Shown here piece by piece: positions 1 through 9,469 of a stretch of DNA of 64,000 nucleotides. This DNA comes from Pseudomonas fortuita (GTDB lineage: Bacteria > Pseudomonadota > Gammaproteobacteria > Pseudomonadales > Pseudomonadaceae): NCBI RefSeq assembly GCF_026898135.2, contig NZ_CP114035.2, positions 4,443,501-4,507,500 on the forward strand, given 5' to 3'. The notes under the pieces are model-generated. The model did not search any database. It was not told the DNA's origin and worked only from the letters and a program-made list of their open reading frames with translations. Numbering within the stretch: position 1 is the first letter of the stretch; the number at the start of each line of letters is the position of its first letter. Made by a program: the position numbers and the translations under genes.

Positions 1-2070
1 AGCTGGGACGACAAGCAACTGCCACTTTCACGCCTGCTCGCCGAGTTGCGCCAGATCGGCTATGCCGCCCACCCCTACCAGCCCGACCAGGCCGCCGAGC
101 AGCTGGCCCGCGAGAACCGCAGCGCCCTGCGCCGCCTGGGCGTGGCAGGGCTGCTGTGGTTCCAGGCAATGATGGCGACCATGGCCACCTGGCCAGAATT
201 CAACATCGACCTGTCCCCCGAGTTGCACACCATCCTGCGCTGGGTGGCGCTGTTCCTGACCATTCCCATTGTGTTCTATAGCTGCGCGCCCTTTTTCAAG
301 GGCGCGGCGCGCGACCTGCGCACCCGCCACCTGACCATGGACGTTTCGGTGTCGCTGGCCATCGCCCTGGCCTTCGGCGCCGGCATCTGGACGGCCATCA
401 CCGGCAGCGGCGAGCTGTATTTCGACACAGTGGGCATGTTCGCCCTGTTCCTGCTCACCGGCCGCTACCTGGAGCGCCGCGCCCGCGAACGCACGGCTGC
501 GGCCACCGCTCAGCTGGTCAACCTGCTGCCGGCCTCGTGCCTGCGCCTGGACGCCATCGGCCGCAGCGAGCGCATCCTGCTCAGCGAATTGCACTGCGGT
601 GACACGGTGCAAGTGCTGCCCGGCGCGGTGATCCCCGCCGACGGGCGCATTGTCGAAGGCCGCTCCAGCGTGGACGAATCACTGCTCACCGGCGAATACC
701 TGCCGCAACCACGCCGGGTGGGCGAACGGGTCACCGGCGGTACGCTGAATGTCGAAAGCACCTTGAACGTGGAAGTCGAAGCACTCGGCCACGATTCGCG
801 GCTCTCGGCCATCGTCCGCCTGCTGGAGCGCGCTCAGACCGAAAAGCCGCGGCTGGCCGAAATCGCCGACCGGGCCTCGCAATGGTTCCTGCTGTTCTCG
901 CTGCTGGCTGCCGTGGCCATCGGCCTGTGGTGGTGGTACCTGGACCCTGCACGGGCCTTCTGGATCGTGCTGGCCATGCTGGTGGCCACCTGCCCTTGCG
1001 CACTGTCGCTGGCCACGCCAACGGCGCTGACCGCCGCCACCGGCAGCTTGCACAAGCTGGGCCTGCTGGTAACCCGCGGCCATGTACTGGAGGGCCTGAA
1101 CCAGATCGACACGGTGATTTTCGACAAGACCGGCACACTGACCGAAGGCCGCCTTACGTTGCGCAGCATCCGCCCGCTCGGCAACCTGCCCGCCGACCGC
1201 TGCCTGGCCCTGGCCGCCGCCCTGGAAAACCGCTCCGAACACCCGATCGCCCGCGCCTTCGGCCGCACCGCCATACCGGCCGAAAACGTGCAGACCGTGC
1301 CAGGTCTGGGCCTGGAAGGGCAAGTAGACGGCCAACGCCTGCGTATCGGCCAGGCCACCTTCGTCTGCGCCCTGAGCGCTGCGCAAATCCCCGCCGTGCC
1401 GGAACCACGCGGCCAGTGGCTGCTGCTGGGTGACCGCCACGGGCCTCTGGCGTGGTTTGGCCTGGACGACCGGCTGCGCGACGACGCACCGGCGCTGCTC
1501 GCCGCCTGCAAGGCCCGAGGCTGGCGCACGCTGCTGCTGTCGGGCGACAGTTCGCCGATGGTCGCCGAGGTGGCCGCGCAACTGGGCATCGACCAGGCCA
1601 TTGGTGGCCTGCGCCCGGACGACAAGCTGGATCGGCTGAAGGCGCTGCAGGCGGCCGGGCGCAAGGTGCTGATGCTCGGCGACGGGGTCAACGACGTGCC
1701 GGTGCTGGCCGCCGCCGACATCAGCATTGCCATGGGCAGCGCCACCGACCTTGCCAAGACCAGCGCCGACGCCGTGCTACTGTCCAACCGCCTGCAGGCA
1801 CTGGTGCAGGCCTTGGACCTGGCCCGCCGCACACGTCGCAACATCCTCGAGAACCTGCTGTGGGCCACCCTGTATAATGGCCTGATGTTGCCGTTTGCCG
1901 CGCTTGGCTGGATCACCCCGGTGTGGGCCGCCATCGGCATGTCGGTCAGCTCGCTGATCGTGGTGCTCAATGCCCTGCGCCTGACCCGCATGCCGTTGGC
2001 ATCGAACCTGCCGAAAACCGAAGCACCCCTGCCCGGGAGGAAGACACCATGCCCGCCCTCTATGTCATGA
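1..2070 (+). CDS. ccoI: Copper-transporting P1B-type ATPase CcoI/FixI, 5' part outside the window
   Basis: The frame is open from base 1, so this is the C-terminal 689 residues of a protein that begins upstream. It is an inner-membrane Cu(I) pump of the type needed to assemble the CuB centre of cbb3-type cytochrome oxidase. Visible hallmarks are the TGE actuator motif (LTGEYLP), the metal-binding CPC in a membrane helix (residue about 331 of the visible part), the phosphorylation motif DKTGTLT (about 375), the SEHPIA nucleotide-binding motif and the hinge motif GDGVND (about 560). The N-terminal heavy-metal domain must lie outside the window. The stop overlaps the start of ccoS, as expected for ccoGHIS-type operons. 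Family assignment is firm. The specific CcoI role rests on the ccoS neighbour. Confidence 0.95.
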   Translation, partial: SWDDKQLPLSRLLAELRQIGYAAHPYQPDQAAEQLARENRSALRRLGVAGLLWFQAMMATMATWPEFNIDLSPELHTILRWVALFLTIPIVFYSCAPFFKGAARDLRTRHLTMDVSVSLAIALAFGAGIWTAITGSGELYFDTVGMFALFLLTGRYLERRARERTAAATAQLVNLLPASCLRLDAIGRSERILLSELHCGDTVQVLPGAVIPADGRIVEGRSSVDESLLTGEYLPQPRRVGERVTGGTLNVESTLNVEVEALGHDSRLSAIVRLLERAQTEKPRLAEIADRASQWFLLFSLLAAVAIGLWWWYLDPARAFWIVLAMLVATCPCALSLATPTALTAATGSLHKLGLLVTRGHVLEGLNQIDTVIFDKTGTLTEGRLTLRSIRPLGNLPADRCLALAAALENRSEHPIARAFGRTAIPAENVQTVPGLGLEGQVDGQRLRIGQATFVCALSAAQIPAVPEPRGQWLLLGDRHGPLAWFGLDDRLRDDAPALLAACKARGWRTLLLSGDSSPMVAEVAAQLGIDQAIGGLRPDDKLDRLKALQAAGRKVLMLGDGVNDVPVLAAADISIAMGSATDLAKTSADAVLLSNRLQALVQALDLARRTRRNILENLLWATLYNGLMLPFAALGWITPVWAAIGMSVSSLIVVLNALRLTRMPLASNLPKTEAPLPGRKTPCPPSMS

Positions 2071-2264
2071 TCCCCGCAGCCTTGCTGCTGGTCGGCGTGG
2101 CCGTGTACATCTTCTTTTGGGCAGTGGACAGCGGCCAGTACGACGACCTCGAAGGCCCTGCCCACAGCATCCTGTTCGACGACCAGGACCCGCGCCACCA
2201 GGCCGCGGTGAAGCCTGACGACACACCGGGCGATACCGACAAGGAACCACCACCCCGTGCCTGA
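2049..2264 (+). CDS. ccoS: Cbb3-type oxidase assembly protein CcoS
   Basis: A 71-residue protein with one N-terminal transmembrane helix ([16 protein letters not shown]), followed by the family signature [10 protein letters not shown] and an acidic, poorly ordered tail. CcoS is required for cofactor insertion into cbb3 oxidase in the inner membrane. The ATG at 2049 lies inside the end of ccoI (22 bp overlap), preceded by GGGAGGAAGACACC, a good ribosome binding site. The next gene starts 8 bp before its stop, so the three genes are translationally linked. Confidence 0.93.
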   Translation: MPALYVMIPAALLLVGVAVYIFFWAVDSGQYDDLEGPAHSILFDDQDPRHQAAVKPDDTPGDTDKEPPPRA

Positions 2265-2940
2265 CCTGCTTCCCCTGCTGGGCTCGGCACTGGTCCTGGG
2301 CCTGCTTGGCGGCGGCCACTGCCTGGGCATGTGCGGCGGCCTGATGGGCGCGCTGACCCTGGCCATCCCACCGGAACAACGTAGCCGGCGCTTGCGCCTG
2401 CTGTTGGCGTACAACCTTGGGCGCATTTTCAGTTATGCCAGCGCCGGCCTGTTGCTAGGCCTGGCCGGCTGGGCGGTGGCCCGCAGCCCCGCCGCCCTGG
2501 GGCTGCGGGTGGTGGCAGCGCTGTTGTTGATTGCCATGGGGCTGTACCTGGCCGGCTGGTGGAGCGGGCTGACCCGCATCGAAGCCCTGGGGCGCGGGCT
2601 GTGGCGGCATATCCAGCCGGTGGCGTCGCGCTTGTTGCCGGTGTCCAGCCTGCCCCGGGCGTTGCTGCTGGGTGCCTTGTGGGGGTGGCTGCCGTGCGGG
2701 TTGGTCTACAGCACCCTGCTGTGGGCCGCCAGCCAGGGCAACGCCGGGTACAGCGCGGCGTTGATGCTCGCGTTCGGCCTGGGAACCTGGCCGGTGTTGC
2801 TGGCCACCGGGCTGGCTGCCGAACGGGTAAACGCCTTGTTGAGGCGCCGCAGCGTGCGTGTGGCGGGCGGTGTGCTGGTGATGCTGTTTGGGGTCTGGAC
2901 CCTGCCAGGCCCACACCAGCACTGGCTGATGGGGCATTGA
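2257..2940 (+). CDS. TauE/SafE (UreH-like) family membrane protein
   Basis: A 227-residue polytopic membrane protein that opens with GLLGGGHCLGMCGGLMGAL, the Cys/His-containing first helix typical of the UreH/CcoH-type transmembrane domain often annotated as sulfite exporter TauE/SafE. A second small-residue motif (GWLPCGLVYS) lies near residue 145. About six helices are apparent. It starts with GTG and overlaps ccoS. Proteins of this type regularly follow ccoIS in gammaproteobacteria, so a role in metal handling for cbb3 oxidase is inferred. Transport of sulfite is not shown by anything here. Confidence 0.85.
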   Translation: MPDLLPLLGSALVLGLLGGGHCLGMCGGLMGALTLAIPPEQRSRRLRLLLAYNLGRIFSYASAGLLLGLAGWAVARSPAALGLRVVAALLLIAMGLYLAGWWSGLTRIEALGRGLWRHIQPVASRLLPVSSLPRALLLGALWGWLPCGLVYSTLLWAASQGNAGYSAALMLAFGLGTWPVLLATGLAAERVNALLRRRSVRVAGGVLVMLFGVWTLPGPHQHWLMGH

Positions 2941-2941
2941 C

Positions 2942-2968
2942 GGGGGCTGCTGTGCAGCCCCAACGCCC
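2942..2968 (+). terminator. GC-rich hairpin after the ccoI-ccoS operon
   Basis: GGGGGCTGC-tgt-GCAGCCCC immediately follows the stop of the preceding gene. The stem is strong but has no run of T. This GGGGCTGC/GCAGCCCC hairpin recurs at gene ends in this window (5964, 26133, 41252), so it probably acts as a 3' end or weak terminator. Confidence 0.5.
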
Positions 2969-2982
2969 TTGATACAAATCAA
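2969..2982 (+). promoter_or_regulatory. ANR/FNR box of hemN
   Basis: TTGATACAAATCAA is a perfect match to TTGAT-N4-ATCAA. A -10 like hexamer TATAGT lies at 3005-3010, so transcription would start near 3017 and the box would be centred at about -41.5, the class II activator position. Anr is encoded two genes downstream. This predicts anaerobic induction of hemN. Confidence 0.88.
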
Positions 2983-3045
2983 CACACACCCCTACAGACA
3001 GCCATATAGTCCGGTGCACTGCTGCTCTTTCCGGGGACCGCCCTC

Positions 3046-4428
3046 ATGCTCGACGACCTACGTTGGGATACCGACCTGATCCGCCGCTACGATCTGGCCG
3101 GGCCACGCTACACCTCCTACCCGACCGCCGTGCAACTGCACAGCGAGGTGGGCTCGTTCGACCTGCTCCACGCCCTGCGCGAGAGCCGTCGAGCCGTGCG
3201 CCCCCTGTCGCTGTACGTGCATGTGCCGTTTTGCGCCAACATCTGCTACTACTGCGCCTGCAACAAGGTCATCACCAAGGACCGCGCGCGCGCCGCACCC
3301 TACCTGCAGCGCCTGGAGCAGGAAATCCAGCTGATCGCCTGCCACCTGGGCCCGCAGCAGCGTGTTGAACAGCTGCATTTTGGCGGCGGCACGCCGACGT
3401 TCCTCAGCCATGTGGAACTGCGCCAACTGATGGCCACCCTGCGTCAGCACTTCCACCTGCTGGACGACGATTCCGGCGACTACGGCATCGAGATCGACCC
3501 GCGCGAGGCCGACTGGTCGACCATGGGCCTGCTCCGCGAACTGGGCTTCAACCGCGTCAGCCTGGGCGTACAAGACCTCGACCCAGCCGTGCAGCGCGCG
3601 ATCAACCGCCTGCAGAGTCTGGAGCAGACCCGCACCCTGATCGAGGCTGCGCGCACCCTGCAGTTCCGTTCGGTCAACCTGGACCTGATCTACGGTCTGC
3701 CCAAACAAACACCCGAAGGTTTTGCCCGCACGGTCGAAGAAGTGATCCGCCTGCAGCCAGACCGCCTGTCGGTGTTCAACTATGCCCACCTGCCCGAGCG
3801 CTTCATGCCCCAACGGCGCATCGACAACAACGACCTGCCCAGCCCGGCCGCCAAGCTGGAGATGCTGCACACCACCATTGACCAGTTGACCGCCGCCGGC
3901 TACCGCTACATCGGCATGGATCACTTCGCCCTGCCGGACGACGAACTGGCCATCGCCCAGGAAGAAGGCACCCTGCAGCGCAACTTCCAGGGCTACACCA
4001 CCCACGGGCACTGCGACCTGATCGGCCTGGGCGTGTCGGCCATCAGCCAGATCGGCGACCTGTACTGCCAGAACAGCAGCGACCTCAACACCTACCAGGA
4101 CAGCCTGTCCAACGCCCAGCTGGCCACCCAGCGCGGCCTGGTATGCAACCACGACGACCGCATACGGCGGGCGGTGATCCAGCAACTGATCTGCCATTTC
4201 GAGCTGGACTTCGAGCCGATCGAACAGGCCTTCACCATCGATTTTCGCGGTTATTTCAACGAGCTCTGGCCCGAACTGCTGACCTTGCAGCGCGACGGCC
4301 TGATCAGCCTGGACGCCAAGGGCATTCGCATCCTGCCGGCTGGCCGCCTGCTGGCGCGCTCGGTGTGCATGGTGTTCGACGCCTACCTGGCGATGCACAA
4401 CCGCCAGCGTTTCTCGCGGGTTATCTGA
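3046..4428 (+). CDS. hemN: Oxygen-independent coproporphyrinogen III dehydrogenase HemN
   Basis: A 460-residue radical-SAM enzyme that converts coproporphyrinogen III to protoporphyrinogen IX without oxygen, in the cytoplasm. The sequence YVHVPFCANICYYCACNK (from about residue 56) carries the CxxxCxxC cluster ligands plus the following Cys typical of true HemN. GGGTPTFL follows near residue 111, and the C-terminal HemN domain is present. The start is supported by a purine-rich site (CCGGGGACC) and by the expected length. It sits between the cbb3 maturation genes and anr, consistent with low-oxygen heme supply, and has its own ANR box. Confidence 0.96.
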   Translation: MLDDLRWDTDLIRRYDLAGPRYTSYPTAVQLHSEVGSFDLLHALRESRRAVRPLSLYVHVPFCANICYYCACNKVITKDRARAAPYLQRLEQEIQLIACHLGPQQRVEQLHFGGGTPTFLSHVELRQLMATLRQHFHLLDDDSGDYGIEIDPREADWSTMGLLRELGFNRVSLGVQDLDPAVQRAINRLQSLEQTRTLIEAARTLQFRSVNLDLIYGLPKQTPEGFARTVEEVIRLQPDRLSVFNYAHLPERFMPQRRIDNNDLPSPAAKLEMLHTTIDQLTAAGYRYIGMDHFALPDDELAIAQEEGTLQRNFQGYTTHGHCDLIGLGVSAISQIGDLYCQNSSDLNTYQDSLSNAQLATQRGLVCNHDDRIRRAVIQQLICHFELDFEPIEQAFTIDFRGYFNELWPELLTLQRDGLISLDAKGIRILPAGRLLARSVCMVFDAYLAMHNRQRFSRVI

Positions 4429-4614
4429 AAACCGAGTCGTTCAACCGCATGGACAAGCCTCCTTGCCAGGCACACTATGGGCACACAAGGACTCCCGGCA
4501 GGACGGCTGCCGGGGTTTCGCCAGGGCGCACCATCAACGCGCACGCTGGCCTACACCCTGTGTCGTGGGTTACCCTTACGACTTATGTGTGCTTTCCCAC
4601 AAGGATCGATTCAA

Positions 4615-5349
4615 ATGTCCGAGCCAGTCAAACTGCGCCCACACAACCAGGCCCATTGCAAGGATTGCAGCCTGGCCCCCCTGTGCCTGCCTCTTTCGCT
4701 GAACCTGGAAGACATGGATGCACTGGATGAAATCGTCAAACGCGGCCGCCCGCTGAAGAAAGGCGAGTTCCTGTTCCGCCAGGGTGACAATTTCGGCTCG
4801 GTCTACGCCGTACGTTCCGGTGCCCTGAAAACTTTCAGCCTCAGCGACAGCGGCGAAGAACAGATCACCGGCTTCCACCTGCCCAGCGAGCTGGTCGGCC
4901 TGTCAGGCATGGACACCGAAGCCTACCCGGTGTCGGCCCAGGCGCAGGAAACCACTTCGGTGTGCGAAATCCCCTTCGAGCGGCTTGACGAGCTGTCGGT
5001 GCAACTGCCGCAGCTGCGTCGCCAGCTGATGCGGGTCATGAGCCGGGAAATCCGCGACGACCAGCAAATGATGCTGCTGCTGTCGAAAAAGACCGCCGAC
5101 GAGCGTATTGCCACCTTCCTGGTCAACCTGTCGGCACGCTTCCGCGCCCGCGGCTATTCGGCCAACCAGTTCCGCCTGAGCATGTCGCGCAACGAAATCG
5201 GCAACTACCTGGGCCTGGCAGTAGAAACCGTGTCGCGGGTGTTCACGCGCTTCCAGCAGAACGGCCTGCTGCGCGCCGAGGGCAAGGAAGTGCACATCCT
5301 CGACCCGATCCAGCTGTGTGCGCTGGCCGGTGGTGCAATCGAGGCCTGA
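4615..5349 (+). CDS. anr: Oxygen-sensing transcription regulator Anr (FNR family)
   Basis: A 244-residue Crp/FNR-family activator. Cys15, Cys18 and Cys24 ([10 protein letters not shown]) plus Cys117 match the four ligands of the oxygen-labile [4Fe-4S] cluster. A cyclic-nucleotide-binding-type beta-barrel occupies about 30-145, and the C-terminal helix-turn-helix ends in ETVSR, the recognition helix that reads TTGAT half-sites. The in-frame ORF extends upstream to 4477, but only the ATG at 4615, after the AAGGA at 4601, gives the family N-terminus and length. It is expected to control hemN here and the cbb3/denitrification genes elsewhere. Confidence 0.96.
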   Translation: MSEPVKLRPHNQAHCKDCSLAPLCLPLSLNLEDMDALDEIVKRGRPLKKGEFLFRQGDNFGSVYAVRSGALKTFSLSDSGEEQITGFHLPSELVGLSGMDTEAYPVSAQAQETTSVCEIPFERLDELSVQLPQLRRQLMRVMSREIRDDQQMMLLLSKKTADERIATFLVNLSARFRARGYSANQFRLSMSRNEIGNYLGLAVETVSRVFTRFQQNGLLRAEGKEVHILDPIQLCALAGGAIEA

Positions 5350-5404
5350 GGCCGGCGTATAGCGGGTATACTTTGGCATTCGTTTTCCCAGGATACCCGC
5401 AACA

Positions 5405-5953
5405 ATGCACAGCGACGCTTTCGACCTCAAAGCCCTGATCCGCCCGGTAGTGGACTTCCCCAAACCGGGCGTGATCTTTCGCGACATCACCCCGCTGTTC
5501 CAATCGCCGCGCGGGCTGCGCTATGTAGCTGACCAGTTCATCGAGCGTTATGTCGAGGCTGAGTTCAGCCACATTGGTGCCATGGACGCGCGGGGCTTCC
5601 TGATCGGCTCAATCATCGCCCACCAGTTGAACAAGCCGCTGATCCTGTTCCGCAAGCAAGGCAAGCTGCCGGCTGACGTGCTGAGCGAGGGTTACCAGAC
5701 CGAATACGGCGAAGCCTTCCTGGAAGTGCATGCCGACAGCCTGTGCGAGGGGGATTCGGTGTTGATCTTCGATGACCTGATTGCCACCGGCGGTACGCTG
5801 CTGGCTGCAGCCAACCTGGTACGCCGTACCGGGGCGCAGGTGTTCGAGGCGGCGGCGATTATCGACCTGCCGGAATTGGACGGGTCGCGTCGGTTGCAGG
5901 CGGCCGGGGTGCCTACCTTCTGCCTGACCGAGTTTTCCCTCAGCGAGTACTGA
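5405..5953 (+). CDS. apt: Adenine phosphoribosyltransferase
   Basis: A 182-residue cytoplasmic salvage enzyme that converts adenine and PRPP to AMP. The PRPP-binding motif [13 protein letters not shown] is at about residues 119-131. The N-terminal sequence ([20 protein letters not shown]) is typical of Apt. It starts 55 bp after anr. A -10 like TATACT precedes it, so a separate promoter is possible. A REP pair follows the stop. Confidence 0.96.
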
Positions 5954-5963
5954 GTTGGCTTTT

Positions 5964-6073
5964 GGGGCTGCTTTGCAGCCCATTCGCGGGACAAGCCCGC
6001 TCCCACAAAGTGAAGCATCGCTATATCGCTGTGGGAGCGGGCTTGTCCCGCGAATGGGCCGCAAAGCGGCCCC
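5964..6073. repeat. REP pair (inverted) between apt and recR
   Basis: Two inverted copies of the REP core (TTCGCGGGACAAGCCCGCTCCCACA and its complement) enclose a spacer of about 20 bp. They are flanked by GGGGCTGC/GCAGCCC arms that can fold into one long hairpin. It lies between convergent genes and may end transcription from both sides. Confidence 0.9.
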
Positions 6074-6085
6074 AGCATTTTTGAA

Positions 6086-6688
6086 TCAGAGCGAAATTGG
6101 CCGGCGCCCTGCAAAGGCATGGGCCAAGGTGCCGCCATCCACCATCTCCAGCTCGCCGCCCAGCGGTACACCATGGGCAATGCGAGACGCCACCAACCCC
6201 TTCTCGCTCAACAATTGCGCGATGTAATGCGCCGTCGCCTCCCCCTCCACCGTCGGGTTGGTCGCCAGAATCACCTCGGTGAAGGTGCCCTGCTCCTCGA
6301 TGCGTGCCATAAGCTGCGGAATGCCAATGGCCTCCGGGCCCAGGCCGTCCAGCGGCGACAGGTGCCCCTTGAGCACAAAGTAGCGGCCACGGTAGCCCGT
6401 CTGCTCCACCGCATACACATCGGTCGGCCCCTCCACCACGCACAGCTGGGTGTCGTCGCGGCGCGGGTCGGCGCACTGCGGGCACAGTTCCTGCTCGGTG
6501 AGGGTGCGACACTGGCGGCAATGCCCTACCCCTTCCATGGCCTGGGTCAAGGCCTGAGCCAGGCGCAGCCCGCCACTGCGGTCGCGCTCCAGCAATTGCA
6601 GGGCCATGCGCTGTGCGGTCTTCTGGCCAACGCCTGGCAGGATGCGCAGGCCGTCGATCAGTTGGCGGATAAGGGGGCTGAAGCTCAT
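6086..6688 (-). CDS. recR: Recombination mediator RecR
   Basis: A 200-residue protein that works with RecF/RecO to load RecA at single-stranded gaps. A helix-hairpin-helix ([16 protein letters not shown]) lies near the N-terminus. A four-Cys zinc motif ([16 protein letters not shown], about 57-72) and a Toprim segment ([14 protein letters not shown]) follow. An upstream in-frame ATG exists at 6748, but [10 protein letters not shown] at 6688 is the family start. It is downstream of ybaB on the same strand, separated by a clear terminator. Confidence 0.96.
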
Positions 6689-6825
6689 GGGAATGGCCTG
6701 ACAAATCAATAAGAGGCGGTTTATACCCAGCGGGGGCGGCGGCGTCAAATAAGGTCACCCCAAGCCTACCCGGCCTGCTGTTGCTATCACATAAAAAGCA
6801 GACCGCGCCTGGGTTGAAATCGCTC

Positions 6826-6859
6826 AAAAAAAACCGCCGCTGATATCAGCGGCGGTTTT
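6826..6859 (-). terminator. Intrinsic terminator after ybaB
   Basis: A perfect 22-bp palindrome, CCGCCGCTGATATCAGCGGCGG (6834-6855). On the minus strand it is preceded by four A and followed by a run of eight T (A-run at 6826-6833 on the plus strand). It lies just after the ybaB stop and before recR. Confidence 0.9.
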
Positions 6860-6875
6860 CGGTATCGCAATGCGC

Positions 6876-7211
6876 TTAGAACGGCATCTTGAAGCCCGGC
6901 GGCAGTTGCATGCCGGCGGTCATGCCGCCCATCTTTTCCTGGCTGCTTTGCTCGATCTTGCGCACGGCATCGTTCAGCGCGGCGGCGATCAGGTCTTCCA
7001 GCACTTCCTTGTCGTCCTCGTCGGTCGACATCAGGCTTTGGTCGATGCTGACGCGCTTGACGTCGTGACGCCCCGTCATCACCACGCTCACCAGGCCACC
7101 GCCGGACTGGCCGGTGACTTCGGCGTTGGCCAGCTCTTCCTGCATTTTCTGCATCTTTTCCTGCATCTGCTGGGCCTGCTTCATCAGGCCGGCCATGCCA
7201 CCTTTCATCAT
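6876..7211 (-). CDS. Nucleoid-associated protein, YbaB/EbfC family
   Basis: A 111-residue DNA-binding protein of the YbaB/EbfC family that forms dimers and coats DNA. The N-terminal helix ([20 protein letters not shown]) and the following [19 protein letters not shown] strands are typical. The ORF extends to 7235, but GAGG 8 nt before the ATG at 7211 favours MMKGGMAG as the start. It lies 64 bp after dnaX and before recR, the standard dnaX-ybaB-recR order. Confidence 0.95.
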   Translation of the reverse strand: MMKGGMAGLMKQAQQMQEKMQKMQEELANAEVTGQSGGGLVSVVMTGRHDVKRVSIDQSLMSTDEDDKEVLEDLIAAALNDAVRKIEQSSQEKMGGMTAGMQLPPGFKMPF

Positions 7212-7275
7212 GGGGGTATACCTCGATTGGGTCATGTGATGCGGCCCGGCGCAGGGCCAGCCGCATGGTTATCCG

Positions 7276-9345
7276 TTACTGGCCCTGTTTGGCCAGGGCC
7301 TCTACAGGCTCAATAGTATCCTGCCGCACCTTGGCACCGAACAACTTGATCATCTGCTGGATCAACGGATCCTGTTCGATAGAGGTGACCGCGTCCTGCT
7401 GGCGCTCTGCACGCTTGCGCGATGCCGCCTGGGCCGGGGTTTCCTGCTCAGGCAGGATCAGCTCGATACGCAGGTTCAGGGTGCGCCCCAGGTGCTGGTT
7501 GAGCGCTTCGTTCAGGCGACGCTGCTGGGTCGTGTTGAACAGTGCGCCTTGGCCAGGGTCCAGGTGCAGCAGCCAGTCGTCGCCATCAGCGGCAATCAGC
7601 GTACAGTTTGCCGCGATGTTGCCTGTCATCCCGGACACAGGCAACTGTGGGAATAATTCCAGCCATTGCAGGGCCAGCCCGGTGGCCGGTTTAGCTGCTG
7701 GCAGCGGCTCGGCAGCCGGCTTCGATACCTCTTCCTGCACATGTTCGGCCAACTCGTCCAGATAGCTGAAACCGACCGGGTCGCTTTCACCGCTGTAATA
7801 GTCTTCGTCCAGCGGCGGCTCATCATCGCGATCCATGCCTACGGCAGCGTAGGCGGAGGGGTCGAAAGGCGGCTCGTCGCTTGCCGCTGTGGGCTGTGGC
7901 GCCGGTGCAGGGGCAACAGGCTCGGGCGCAGGTGCGGGCACAGGTTCAGCCGCCACCGGCGCAGGTGCAACTGCCGGCTCTTCCCACGGCAGGTCGACCA
8001 CCTCCGCGACAGGCTCAGGTACCGAAATGGCCTCGATCTCGGCCTGCAGCTCGGCGTCTGGCTCGGCCTCCGGCTCATGGTCGGCTGTCGCAGGTGCAGG
8101 CACCTCCAGCTGTGGGGCCGCCGCCGCGGGTTCTGCCGGCGCGGCCGCAACAGGCGATGAAGGCCCGGCCAAGGCCGAGGCTGCCACCGGCGCTGCAGGA
8201 TCAGCTGTGGCTTGGCTGATCCCCACTGGCTTTAGCACCGGTCTCGGCGCGTCGTCGGTATCAGCCGGGCGGAACGCCAACATGCGCAGCAGGACCATCT
8301 CGAAACCACCACGCGGGTCCGGCGCCAACGGCAGGTCTCGGCGGCCGATCAGGCCCATCTGGTAATAGAACTGCACGTCCTCGGCCGGCAATGCCGAAGC
8401 CAGCGCCAGTACTCGGTCGCGGTCACCCTGGCCGTTGTCCACGGCCTCTGGCAGCGCCTGAGCAATGGCCACACGGTGCAGCACGTTAAGCATTTCGGCC
8501 AGCACGCCCGCCCAGTCCGGGCCCTGCTCGGCCAAGCTGCGCACGGCCTCCAGCAATGCCCGGGCATCGCCTTCGAGCAACGCCTGCAACACGCCGTAGA
8601 CCTGGCCGTGATCCAGGCTGCCAAGCATGGCCCGCACATCAGCGGCCAGCACCTTGCCTTCGCCAAAGGCGATGGCCTGGTCGGTGAGGCTCATGGCGTC
8701 ACGCATCGAGCCATCGGCCGCGCGGCCCAGCAGCCACAGGGCATCCGGCTCGAACGGCACGTTCTCGGCAGCCAGTACGTGGCTGAGGTGTTCAACCACC
8801 CGCTCCGGGCTCATGTTCTTCAGCGAGAACTGCAGGCAGCGCGACAGGATGGTGGCCGGCAGCTTCTGCGGGTCGGTGGTGGCGAGGATGAATTTGACGT
8901 AGGGCGGCGGCTCTTCCAGCGTCTTGAGCAAGGCGTTGAACGAGTGGGTCGACAGCATGTGCACTTCGTCGATCAGGTAGACCTTGAAGCGCCCACGGCT
9001 CGGGGCGTACTGCACGTTGTCCAGCAGCTCGCGGGTGTCCTCGACCTTGGTGCGGCTGGCGGCGTCGATCTCGATCAGGTCGACGAAACGGCCTTCGTCG
9101 ATTTCACGGCACACCGAACAGGTGCCACAGGGCGTGGAGGTGATGCCGGTTTCGCAGTTCAGGCACTTGGCGATAATACGGGCGATGGTCGTCTTGCCCA
9201 CGCCCCGGGTACCGGTGAACAGGTAGGCGTGGTGCAGGCGCTGATTGTCCAAGGCATTGATCAAGGCCTTCAGCACATGGGCTTGGCCGACCATTTCGCG
9301 GAACGAGCGCGGACGCCATTTACGTGCAAGAACCTGATAACTCAT
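7276..9345 (-). CDS. dnaX: DNA polymerase III subunit tau/gamma
   Basis: A 689-residue clamp-loader ATPase. The Walker A motif GTRGVGKT is at 45-52, zinc-binding Cys are at 61, 64, 73, 76 and 79, and a DEVHML Walker B and an SRC arginine finger (ILSRCLQF) follow. The middle (about 365-545) is a low-complexity Ala/Pro/Glu linker, followed by a C-terminal domain that in tau contacts the polymerase. I see no A-run of the E. coli slippery type in the coding strand, so if a short gamma form exists it must arise another way. Confidence 0.96.
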   Translation of the reverse strand: MSYQVLARKWRPRSFREMVGQAHVLKALINALDNQRLHHAYLFTGTRGVGKTTIARIIAKCLNCETGITSTPCGTCSVCREIDEGRFVDLIEIDAASRTKVEDTRELLDNVQYAPSRGRFKVYLIDEVHMLSTHSFNALLKTLEEPPPYVKFILATTDPQKLPATILSRCLQFSLKNMSPERVVEHLSHVLAAENVPFEPDALWLLGRAADGSMRDAMSLTDQAIAFGEGKVLAADVRAMLGSLDHGQVYGVLQALLEGDARALLEAVRSLAEQGPDWAGVLAEMLNVLHRVAIAQALPEAVDNGQGDRDRVLALASALPAEDVQFYYQMGLIGRRDLPLAPDPRGGFEMVLLRMLAFRPADTDDAPRPVLKPVGISQATADPAAPVAASALAGPSSPVAAAPAEPAAAAPQLEVPAPATADHEPEAEPDAELQAEIEAISVPEPVAEVVDLPWEEPAVAPAPVAAEPVPAPAPEPVAPAPAPQPTAASDEPPFDPSAYAAVGMDRDDEPPLDEDYYSGESDPVGFSYLDELAEHVQEEVSKPAAEPLPAAKPATGLALQWLELFPQLPVSGMTGNIAANCTLIAADGDDWLLHLDPGQGALFNTTQQRRLNEALNQHLGRTLNLRIELILPEQETPAQAASRKRAERQQDAVTSIEQDPLIQQMIKLFGAKVRQDTIEPVEALAKQGQ

Positions 9346-9469
9346 CGAAAAACCATCGTAGCCTGATAGAGCGGAAGATCGCTAATGCTAGCGGAGCGGG
9401 GGCAAAATTGCACCCTGCGCGCGTCGTCTAAGCTTTGAGGCAGGCGCGCTGTTCAGGGAGGATACGCCT

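Noticed and set aside
834-2426. Long antisense frame (530 codons) over ccoI
   Set aside because: It is a shadow of high-GC coding DNA on the other strand. The product shows no recognisable domain, and the plus-strand frame carries the P-type ATPase motifs.
5964-6073. Possible CRISPR-like or attachment repeats
   Set aside because: The repeats are inverted pairs of REP type, not direct repeats with unique spacers, and no cas or integrase gene is present.
7276-9345. Programmed frameshift site in dnaX
   Set aside because: No slippery A-run of the E. coli type was seen in the coding strand. A negative visual search only.
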